NCBI GenBank assembly: GCA_964623915.1
Contig: CAZUVQ010000049.1
Location: 1 to 13,412, forward strand
Direction of reading: 5' to 3'
Source: CAZUVQ01 sp964623915
Lineage (GTDB): Bacteria; Bacillota; Clostridia; UMGS1883; UMGS1540
Length of the DNA stretch: 13,412 bases
The notes under the pieces were generated by a model, which worked only from the letters and a program-made list of their open reading frames with translations, was not told the DNA's origin and ran no database searches. The translations under genes were made by a program, and so were the position numbers. Below, piece after piece: positions 7,427 through 13,412 of the stretch. The first letter of the stretch is position 1. Each line of letters opens with the position of its first letter.

Positions 7427-8354
7427 GTTTATCCTCCCAACCTATTTCATTAAGGTTATAAGGTGTTATCTGATATACACAGTAATTCAGCCAGTTTGTA
7501 AATAAAAGTGTTGAATGAGAACGCCATCTGACAATGGGTGGCAATGACGGGTCATTGTTTTCATAGTAGTTTTCCGGAATAGCTGTATTTATACCTCGAT
7601 CAATATCTCTTGTGTATTCTGAATCAAGTGTTTCGGCATCATACTCGGAGTGACCCGTTACAAAGATTTGTTTCCCATCTTTTGAAGTGACAAGATAAAC
7701 TCCTGCTTCTTTTGAGGTGGCAATAATTTCAAGCTCATGCACCTTTTGTATATCGGAGAATCTAACTTTTGTATGGCGAGAATGCGGAGCATAAAAGACA
7801 TCATCAAAACCCCTCACAAGCTTGTTTTGTTTCTTTAGTACCTTGTGGCGGAATACACCGAACATTTTACTGTCAAGGGGATATTTAGGCACGTTGTAAT
7901 GATAATAAAGACCCGCCTGTGCAGCCCAGCATATGTGCAGAGTGGAGGTTACATGAGATAAGCTCCAGTCCATAAGCTCAGTAAGCTCTTGCCAGTAATC
8001 TACTTCTTCAAAATTTAACAGCTCAACAGGGGCACCTGTTATAATAAGACCATCAAATTTTTCGTGTTTTATTTCATCAAATGTTTTATAAAATGAAACC
8101 AGATGTTCCTTTGGAGTGTTTTTTGATATGTGATTTTTAGGGTGAAGAAGTATAATTTCAATCTGTAATGGTGAGTTTGATAATGCGCGCAGAATTTGCG
8201 CTTCTGTTGTGATTTTAGTAGGCATAATATTATATAGAGCAATTTTGAGAGGACGAATATCCTGACGCGTCGCTCTTTTTTCTGTCATAACAAATATATT
8301 TTCACTTCTTAAAACTCTTGCTGCGGGCAGTTTGTCCGGAATTCTAATGGGCAT
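7416..8354 (-). CDS. metAA: Homoserine O-acetyltransferase (MetA family)
   Basis: First committed step of methionine synthesis: transfers an acyl group from acyl-CoA to L-homoserine. At 312 residues it is normal for the glutamine-amidotransferase-like MetA family. The catalytic Cys142 is in HICWAAQAG, and His235 and Glu237 are in VTGHSEYD. The acyl-CoA specificity residue at position 111 is Glu (TGAPVE), as in Bacillus cereus MetA, which uses acetyl-CoA, rather than the Gly of the E. coli succinyltransferase. I therefore call acetyl specificity. N-terminal MPIRIPDKLPA is typical of the family. ATG 8354 has GAGAGG 7 nt upstream. It is the first gene of an operon with the YkgJ-like, SLH and rdgB genes, driven by a promoter about 30 nt upstream of the start. 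The short leader leaves no room for a SAM riboswitch or T-box. No other methionine genes are in the window. Confidence -1.
   Translation of the reverse strand: MPIRIPDKLPAARVLRSENIFVMTEKRATRQDIRPLKIALYNIMPTKITTEAQILRALSNSPLQIEIILLHPKNHISKNTPKEHLVSFYKTFDEIKHEKFDGLIITGAPVELLNFEEVDYWQELTELMDWSLSHVTSTLHICWAAQAGLYYHYNVPKYPLDSKMFGVFRHKVLKKQNKLVRGFDDVFYAPHSRHTKVRFSDIQKVHELEIIATSKEAGVYLVTSKDGKQIFVTGHSEYDAETLDSEYTRDIDRGINTAIPENYYENNDPSLPPIVRWRSHSTLLFTNWLNYCVYQITPYNLNEIGWEDKLEN
7433..7437 (-). promoter_or_regulatory. Ribosome binding site that fixes the TTG start of the YkgJ-like gene
   Basis: GGAGG on the minus strand lies 6 nt before TTG 7426 and within the last codons of metA. No ATG with comparable spacing is nearby. 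Confidence -1.
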
Positions 8355-8381
8355 AGTAACACCTCTCGTTTGTATATTATA

Positions 8382-8410
8382 AATATAGCATATTTCGGAG
8401 TAAATTGCAA
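8382..8410 (-). promoter_or_regulatory. Promoter of the metA operon
   Basis: On the minus strand, -35 TTGCAA (8405-8410) and -10 TATATT (8382-8387) are separated by 17 nt. An overlapping TATAAT a few bases downstream is a possible alternative -10 but has no good -35. It lies immediately after the terminator of the preceding transcription unit and about 27 nt before the metA start codon. Confidence -1.
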
Positions 8411-8422
8411 GACTCCGTATTG

Positions 8423-8449
8423 AAAAAAAGGGGTAACCCCCCTTTTTTT
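8423..8449 (-). terminator. Intrinsic terminator after the small ORF (bidirectional)
   Basis: A-tract (7 A), GGGG, short loop, CCCC and T-tract (7 T) form a near-perfect inverted repeat. Read on the minus strand it ends transcription 4 nt after the stop of the small ORF at 8454. The symmetric A and T tracts would let it work on the other strand too. It separates the large SLH gene unit from the metA operon. Confidence -1.
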
Positions 8450-8453
8450 ATAA

Positions 8454-8636
8454 TCACTCCTGATCTTCAGGAAAAGGCAACGAAAAATAATTTTGACTTG
8501 TTTTTTCTATATAGTTCCCCTCAGGTTCATCCATTTGGGAGCCAAATATCTTTTCCCATACAGGCAACGGGAGAGGATATGTCCCGAAATACACCATTGG
8601 GCCGACATAAAAACCCCGATTTTTATCATTATCCAC
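8454..8636 (-). CDS. Small hypothetical protein (60 residues)
   Basis: Probable small gene of no recognised family. GTG 8636 has GGAGG (8646-8650) 9 nt upstream, giving MDNDKNRGFYVGPM... and ending ...SLPFPEDQE. The protein is rich in Tyr, Pro and Phe, has no cysteine, no membrane segment and no signal peptide. Longer in-frame starts further upstream lack a ribosome binding site. It begins 59 nt after the large SLH gene and ends 4 nt before a strong terminator, so the transcript end fits a genuine last gene. A perfect 6-bp hairpin (8458-8472) lies in its last codons. Its ribosome binding site falls inside a hairpin (8640-8675). Coding status is likely but unproven, because no homologue is known to me. 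Confidence -1.
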   Translation of the reverse strand: MDNDKNRGFYVGPMVYFGTYPLPLPVWEKIFGSQMDEPEGNYIEKTSQNYFSLPFPEDQE

Positions 8637-8639
8637 AAA

Positions 8640-8675
8640 AATACACCTCCATACTTTATTATATGGGTGTGTATT
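8640..8675 (-). promoter_or_regulatory. Hairpin containing the ribosome binding site of the small ORF
   Basis: On the minus strand, the arm AATACACACCCATA (8662-8675) can pair with TATGGAGGTGTATT (8640-8653) across an 8-nt loop: 7 bp, a 2-nt internal mismatch, then 5 bp. The second arm contains the GGAGG of the small ORF. The stem is followed by a few Ts, so it could also be a weak attenuator after the SLH gene. Its function is inferred. Confidence -1.
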
Positions 8676-8695
8676 ATTTATGTACATATGTCTGA

Positions 8696-11683
8696 TTATT
8701 CTTCGGCAGTAATTACATATGTCAGCATTCTTTTTATAATTGCAACGGCTTCCGCTCTTGTTGTATTATCATGCGGTCTGAAAGCACCGTCAATATATCC
8801 TGAAATAATGCCGGACGAAGTGGCTTTATTTACAGCGTCCAAAGCCCATGAACTGATTTTTGAGCTGTCAGTAAATACAATTTTACTGTAATCGTTTACT
8901 TTTACACCTGTCATCTGAAGAGCTTTCATTGTCATAAGCGTCATTTGTTCACGATTCATGGGCACAAGCGGAGCAAACAGCTTATCGCCTATACCTTGTG
9001 CCATATTGTATTTTGTTACAGTTTCAACCACACCGGAATACCAATCCCAACTGTTAACATCATCAAATCCGCCTTCGTAATACAAAGGAGCAAGGGAAAA
9101 AGCACGTATCATAAAAGCTGCGAACTCTGCTCTTGTTATTGGTTCATTAGGTTCAAAAAGGTTGTTGGAGCGTCCGTTTACAATACCTGCCGCATTCATT
9201 AATATTATATCCTGCTCTGCCCAATGCCCATAAGCATCGAAAAAGTTGTTAGAGCTTGAAAAGCATTGCGCATAAATATTAATAACACTGAAGGTTGTTC
9301 CTCTGTTAACGGTATTTGTATTTGGAATTTGAGCTGGTTTATCATCTTCGTAATCTTCGTTTGAAGGTGCACTTATATATTGTGAACCGCCTCCGCCATT
9401 TGGGATATCTTTTATTTCAATTGGAGAAGATACCATGGCTTCTCCTGAAACCGGACCGTTGAGTGAACATGGGGTTACTTCAAGTTTTAAAAACTTACCG
9501 AGCATTTCCCTGGTAAGTGAAATTGAAATGTCAGTTTCACCGGAAATCGGTATGTAGACGCCTTCTTTTGTGGGAGAAATCAGCCACCTGTAAGTGGACA
9601 TATCCGATGTTTCGAAATTTGATGAAAATTGATATTTCCCGGTCAATACCCTTTCGGGGTATGGATAACCGCTGACTACAACCTTTGATGCCGAGGTTTT
9701 TGCATTAGTTATAGTTATATTGTCAATCAAAGCTATTTGAGAATCATGCTGCGCTGGTGTGGTAAATGCAATCATCAGCCTTCCGGTTATGTCTTTTTCA
9801 GGAACAAATACCTTGTTGTACTCATCTCTGCCATCAATGTCATATTGCAGCACTGCAAGGTTATCTTCAAAGCTATTTGAACGGACATTGTATATCATAA
9901 CCGTAACAGTTGTGGCAATATCGGGAACAACTGCTTTAATATATGAATTAAAAACATACGCTTTGCCGGCAGAAAGCTTTATAACAGAATCCGCAAGCAG
10001 TGCGGACACATTCCCGTTAAAGGTAAGCTTGCCGAATTTTTCGCCGTCAGAAGGCACAAAATCCTTATAAATGGTGGCAATATTGAAGATTGAGGGCGAG
10101 GCTGTGGAGAACCATTGCCCCGTCGCCTGAGCCTCAAAACTGCCATCTCCTATCATCTCTTTTGTAATATCAATTTTATGAACACCTGTAGCTTCGGGAT
10201 AATTTTTATCGTACGCACAAATCTCATACACTCCGGGGACAGTATTTTTTGAGACAAAAAGTGTTTTTCCCTCAATATAAACACCATTATTGGGGGGACT
10301 TACTGATAAATCTATATCTTCGCCCGATATCATGTTATTTCGCTGGTCTAAGACTGCATAGTCAAAAGGAAGGCTTAATACCTCGGTATCAGGGATGCAA
10401 ATATGGGCCGGAGCACTGTAAATAATTTTGGTAGGGCGCAAGGACTCTGCATAAAGCCCCACACAGTCAAAATAAACAGGTCGTGAATCAGGTGCAGAAA
10501 AATTTATATTAAGCTGATAAATACCCTCTCGAGGCACTTCTATTACGCTTGTGATAAGAGACCATTGTGCACCTACGTTTGTAATGTTTATGCTTATGCT
10601 CCCGTCAGGGTTTAAGATACCGTTTGTGGCATCTGTTTTTCTTGATGGATAACTGCTTTCAGAACGTACCATTGCACGGAAAACATATATTTTTGAAGCA
10701 TCAAGAAAATATGTATTATCAATATTTACTGTGGCAAGATAATTGTTTTCAGCAATTTCCACAGGCTCAATATATGCGGTTTTGCCATATTGCGGATCCT
10801 TTTTTAGAAAAAGGTTTCCGGTAGATGAAAAGAAACCAGCGTGGTCAGGATAATCGTTAAAATCACCGTTGACTATATAATTTTTACATGTTGTAACAGT
10901 AAGGGTCACACCGGGTAGTGAAGGCAGTGAAGATGGCGGTGTTGCTGTAATTTCAAAAGATTCACCATCATTAGCATCACTTGATATGATTATAGTTTCA
11001 AGTTCATCGTTATACGTAACACCTGCGGGTAGTTCTGAAAAACTTATACCGCATTGTATTATGGGGACTGTGTTTTTGTGAGAGTCAATTGCGGTTGCCC
11101 TGAAGCTGTACGACAAATATCCGCTTTCGGGGACGAGAACTGCAGAAGGGCCTTCAATGCGCAAGGAAGTTGGGGATGTATCATATTCTGTCAGAGAAAT
11201 ATCGTCGATTAAAATAGTGTTGTTTTCCGTTTCCGCAATAAAGTCAATAATAATACCATATTCGTTTTCAGAGCCTGCAATGAACACGGCAGAAACCATT
11301 TGCCATGAATCACATGCATCATAAACCGAAAAAATCATATTTTTGTTTTTATTATCAAAATTGGTGGTAGAATAAGAGGAAACGCCAGTTTTTTCAGCAC
11401 AATAAACACGCATGGAAAGCCTGTATAGACGGCCTTCCAGTAGGTGCACAGGATACAAATATTCAGCTTTGTAGCTGTAGTAATCATCCTGATATTCACT
11501 ATTTTTCAAAATACCGCATGCGTTTTTGCCGATGGACGAGGCATCATATAAAGAAAGCCCTTCAAAGGACATACCTGTATCGTTGAAACTGCCGTTTACA
11601 ATCAATTCAGCGGCAGATACGGAAATAAAATATGAAGCTATTAACATAAAGCACAAAACAGATGATAAAACTTTTTTTGTCAA
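8696..11683 (-). CDS. Large secreted SLH protein with three jelly-roll/Ig-like repeat pairs (995 residues)
   Basis: Probable cell-wall-anchored, glycan-binding or structural surface protein. Residues 1-24 are a signal peptide ending V-S-A. Three modules look like carbohydrate-binding (CBM4/9-like) jelly rolls, each opening with a VNGxF motif and closing with a D-x-I/V-x-L strand: about 27-167 (ELIVNGSFND...ILIDDISLTEY), 268-413 (YIVNGDFND...VYFDCVGLYAE) and 510-660 (MIGDGSFEA...ALIDNITITNA). Each is followed by an Ig-like beta module (about 170-266, 416-505 and 664-760). A Gly/Asp/Asn-rich linker (762-810) leads to three SLH repeats (814-860, 872-925, 935-985; e.g. NNLFEPNEPITRAEFAAFMIRAF). 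No catalytic domain is recognised. Start TTG 11683 is chosen because AGAGG (11692-11696) is 8 nt upstream; an in-frame GTG at 11692 overlaps that site. It has its own promoter and is divergent from typA. The CBM assignment is from motif appearance only; general protein-binding jelly rolls are an alternative. Confidence -1.
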   Translation of the reverse strand: MTKKVLSSVLCFMLIASYFISVSAAELIVNGSFNDTGMSFEGLSLYDASSIGKNACGILKNSEYQDDYYSYKAEYLYPVHLLEGRLYRLSMRVYCAEKTGVSSYSTTNFDNKNKNMIFSVYDACDSWQMVSAVFIAGSENEYGIIIDFIAETENNTILIDDISLTEYDTSPTSLRIEGPSAVLVPESGYLSYSFRATAIDSHKNTVPIIQCGISFSELPAGVTYNDELETIIISSDANDGESFEITATPPSSLPSLPGVTLTVTTCKNYIVNGDFNDYPDHAGFFSSTGNLFLKKDPQYGKTAYIEPVEIAENNYLATVNIDNTYFLDASKIYVFRAMVRSESSYPSRKTDATNGILNPDGSISINITNVGAQWSLITSVIEVPREGIYQLNINFSAPDSRPVYFDCVGLYAESLRPTKIIYSAPAHICIPDTEVLSLPFDYAVLDQRNNMISGEDIDLSVSPPNNGVYIEGKTLFVSKNTVPGVYEICAYDKNYPEATGVHKIDITKEMIGDGSFEAQATGQWFSTASPSIFNIATIYKDFVPSDGEKFGKLTFNGNVSALLADSVIKLSAGKAYVFNSYIKAVVPDIATTVTVMIYNVRSNSFEDNLAVLQYDIDGRDEYNKVFVPEKDITGRLMIAFTTPAQHDSQIALIDNITITNAKTSASKVVVSGYPYPERVLTGKYQFSSNFETSDMSTYRWLISPTKEGVYIPISGETDISISLTREMLGKFLKLEVTPCSLNGPVSGEAMVSSPIEIKDIPNGGGGSQYISAPSNEDYEDDKPAQIPNTNTVNRGTTFSVINIYAQCFSSSNNFFDAYGHWAEQDIILMNAAGIVNGRSNNLFEPNEPITRAEFAAFMIRAFSLAPLYYEGGFDDVNSWDWYSGVVETVTKYNMAQGIGDKLFAPLVPMNREQMTLMTMKALQMTGVKVNDYSKIVFTDSSKISSWALDAVNKATSSGIISGYIDGAFRPHDNTTRAEAVAIIKRMLTYVITAEE

Positions 11684-11691
11684 TGTGTTCA

Positions 11692-11696
11692 CCTCT
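11692..11696 (-). promoter_or_regulatory. Ribosome binding site that fixes the TTG start of the large SLH gene
   Basis: AGAGG on the minus strand lies 8 nt before TTG 11683 and overlaps the alternative GTG 11692, so the TTG is the better start. Confidence -1.
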
Positions 11697-11701
11697 ACAA
11701 C

Positions 11702-11730
11702 ATTATAACATAAAAATTTTTAAAAGTAAA
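11702..11730 (-). promoter_or_regulatory. Promoter of the large SLH gene
   Basis: On the minus strand, -35 TTTACT (11725-11730), a 17-nt spacer and a perfect -10 TATAAT (11702-11707). Transcription would begin about 12-14 nt before the TTG start, so the leader contains little more than the ribosome binding site. Confidence -1.
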
Positions 11731-11772
11731 ATTAATTATTTGTTAACAATTTAATTTTTTTACAATATATGC

Positions 11773-11806
11773 TTGACTTTTTTAGAGATTAAGATTAAAA
11801 TATAAT
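11773..11806 (+). promoter_or_regulatory. Promoter of typA
   Basis: TTGACT (11773-11778) with a 17-nt spacer to TAAAAT (11796-11801). A perfect TATAAT begins at 11801 but would be 22 nt from this -35, so it is either an alternative -10 with a weak -35 or incidental. The typA leader would be about 30 nt. Confidence -1.
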
Positions 11807-11839
11807 ATTGTTGTTAAATGATTGATTGGAGTTTGCTTA

Positions 11840-13412
11840 ATGAAAAAGGAAAACATAAGAAACATAGCGATAGTGGCACACGTTGACCACGGGAAAACTA
11901 CACTTGTTGATGCTATGTTGCGCCAGTGTGGCGTATTTCGTGAAAACGAACAGATTGAAGAAAGAGTTATGGACTCGGGTGATATTGAAAAAGAAAGAGG
12001 CATAACAATTTTAGCAAAAAACACATCACTTATGTACGGTGACATAAAAATAAATATAATAGATACCCCCGGCCATGCTGATTTTGGCGGTGAGGTTGAG
12101 CGTGCGCTAAAATTGGCTGACGGAATTTTATTGCTTGTTGATGCTTTTGAGGGCTGTATGCCGCAAACACGCTTTGTTTTAAAGAAAGCACTTGCTCTTG
12201 ATTTAAAACCCATTCTTGTAGTTAATAAGATTGACCGTCCGAATGCAAGACCCTATGAGGTGGTAGAAGAGGTTTTAGAGCTTTTGATTGACCTTGATGC
12301 AACAGACGAACAGCTTGATTCACCTGTTGTATATACCTCTGCAAGGGACGGTTATGCTTCTTTATCTCCTGAAGTAAATGACAGTGATTTGAAAATTCTG
12401 TTTGATTTGATTGTTGATACAATTCCTTCTCCCACAGGGGAAGAAGACGGGGAATTTCAGATGCTTGTTTCAAATATTGATTATGATGAGTATACGGGCA
12501 GAATTGCCATAGGAAAAATCAAGAGAGGGCAAGCCACAATTAATATGCCCGTAACTATTTGTTTGGCTGACGGAAGAACATCACAGGGTAAAATAACTAA
12601 ACTTTTTACTTACAGTAACCTTGACAGAATTCCTGTAAATCATAGCGGAGTAGGGGATATTGTTGCAATTTCGGGCTTGCCCAATATAAATATCGGAGAA
12701 ACAATCTGTTCACTTAGCACCCCTGAGCCTTTGCCCTTTGTTGAAATTGATAAGCCTGTTCTGTCAATGACATTTTCAGTAAATGACAGCCCGTTTGCAG
12801 GAAAGGACGGGGATTTTATTACATCAAGGCATCTTCGTGACAGGCTTTATCGTGAGCTATTATCAAATATCAGCCTTGACGTGCAAGACACTGAGACAAC
12901 AGAAGCTTTTACCGTATCGGGTAGGGGTGAGCTGCATCTTTCTGTTCTGATTGAAAATATGAGAAGACAGGGATATGAGTTTCAGGTTTCAAAGCCACAG
13001 GTAATAACAAAGGAAATAGACGGAGTAACATATGAACCTTTTGAAAGAATGACAGTAGATGTTCCTGAAGAATTTACAGGTGCCGTTATAGAGGGTGTTG
13101 GAGCAAGAAAAGCAGAGCTTATCAACATATCACCATCTTCAAACAGTTTTTCCCGTCTTGAATTTAAGATACCTGCAAGGGGACTTGTTGGCTATCGTGA
13201 CAAGCTTATGACAGAAACAAGGGGAACAGCAGTGCTTAACCACGTTTTTGACAGCTATGAACCTTATAAAGGGGAAATACCTTCAAGAAACAGGGGCTCA
13301 CTTGTTGCATATGAGGAGGGTGACTCTGTAGCTTACGGCATTTTCGGTGCACAGGAGAGAGGAACTATGTTTGTTTCTCCCGGTGAAAAAGTGTATGAGG
13401 GCATGGTTGTTG
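11840..13412 (+). CDS. typA: Ribosome-associated translational GTPase TypA/BipA (C-terminus cut by window edge)
   Basis: Elongation-factor-like GTPase that binds the 70S ribosome and supports 50S assembly and growth under stress. All G motifs are present: G1 AHVDHGKTT (13-21), G2 KERGITI (51-57), G3 DTPGH (75-79), G4 NKID (129-132) and G5 TSA (166-168). EF-G-like domain II and III segments follow, including the BipA-typical SGRGELHLSVLIENMRRQGYE. Domain V-like sequence and the start of the BipA-specific C-terminal domain (RNRGSLVAYEEGDSVAYGIF) are then seen. 524 of the roughly 605 expected residues are visible. ATG 11840 has GGAG 8 nt upstream. It is divergent from the large SLH gene with a 156-bp AT-rich intergenic region carrying a promoter for each. 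Identification is secure. Confidence -1.
   Translation, partial: MKKENIRNIAIVAHVDHGKTTLVDAMLRQCGVFRENEQIEERVMDSGDIEKERGITILAKNTSLMYGDIKINIIDTPGHADFGGEVERALKLADGILLLVDAFEGCMPQTRFVLKKALALDLKPILVVNKIDRPNARPYEVVEEVLELLIDLDATDEQLDSPVVYTSARDGYASLSPEVNDSDLKILFDLIVDTIPSPTGEEDGEFQMLVSNIDYDEYTGRIAIGKIKRGQATINMPVTICLADGRTSQGKITKLFTYSNLDRIPVNHSGVGDIVAISGLPNINIGETICSLSTPEPLPFVEIDKPVLSMTFSVNDSPFAGKDGDFITSRHLRDRLYRELLSNISLDVQDTETTEAFTVSGRGELHLSVLIENMRRQGYEFQVSKPQVITKEIDGVTYEPFERMTVDVPEEFTGAVIEGVGARKAELINISPSSNSFSRLEFKIPARGLVGYRDKLMTETRGTAVLNHVFDSYEPYKGEIPSRNRGSLVAYEEGDSVAYGIFGAQERGTMFVSPGEKVYEGMVV

Noticed and set aside
8355..8404. SAM riboswitch or T-box ahead of metA
   Set aside because: The predicted leader is under 30 nt and the sequence between terminator and start is too short for either structure.
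8405..8891. Overlapping plus-strand open frames of 96 and 132 codons
   Set aside because: They cross the terminator, the small minus-strand ORF and the end of the SLH gene. They have no ribosome binding sites and low-complexity composition; likely chance.
11740..11749. TTGTTAACAA as a second Rex operator
   Set aside because: The half-sites abut without the 4-nt spacer of the Rex consensus, and neither flanking gene is a typical Rex target.
11782..12473. Minus-strand open frames opposite typA
   Set aside because: They are shadows of the typA coding frame, which contains all five GTPase motifs.

Overview
The window looks like a piece of a metagenome-assembled or draft genome of an uncultured anaerobic member of the Clostridia. 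The signs are AT-rich intergenic DNA, strong GGAGG-type ribosome binding sites, several TTG/GTG starts, a soluble multi-subunit [FeFe]-hydrogenase operon, two large secreted proteins with SLH (S-layer homology) domains, and a 10-N scaffold gap. Everything from 1 to about 11,690 reads on the minus strand; the last 1.6 kb reads on the plus strand. No rRNA, tRNA, CRISPR array or mobile element was seen.

Region 1 (1-4039, minus): a hydrogenase operon transcribed hydC - small thioredoxin-like ferredoxin - hydB - hydA, with gene spacings of only 14-19 nt. HydA runs off the left edge. HydB is interrupted by the N gap at 1825-1834; reading continues in frame if the true gap is 11 bases, giving a 597-residue protein. 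A good sigma-A-type promoter lies at 4011-4039. An 18-bp site at 3970-3987, just downstream of the predicted transcription start, matches the clostridial Rex (NADH/NAD+ sensor) operator at 13 of 14 specified positions. Together these suggest redox-controlled H2 production from NADH, probably with reduced ferredoxin.

Region 2 (4059-8410, minus): a second operon with its own promoter, transcribed metA-type homoserine O-acetyltransferase - cysteine-rich YkgJ-like protein - secreted SLH protein of unknown function - rdgB/HAM1 nucleotide diphosphatase. The genes overlap or lie within 18 nt. The MetA protein has Glu111, the residue that favours acetyl-CoA over succinyl-CoA.

Region 3 (8423-11,730, minus): a 995-residue secreted SLH protein built from three repeats of a jelly-roll-like module plus an Ig-like module. 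It is followed by a probable 60-residue small ORF whose ribosome binding site lies in a hairpin, and then by a strong bidirectional intrinsic terminator.

Region 4 (11,773-13,412, plus): divergently transcribed typA/bipA, cut by the right edge.

Most of the window is ordinary housekeeping and energy metabolism. The points most worth checking are the Rex operator, the Cys-to-Ser change in the HydA L1 motif, the three-cysteine ferredoxin, the repeat architecture of the large SLH protein, and the small ORF with the occluded ribosome binding site.
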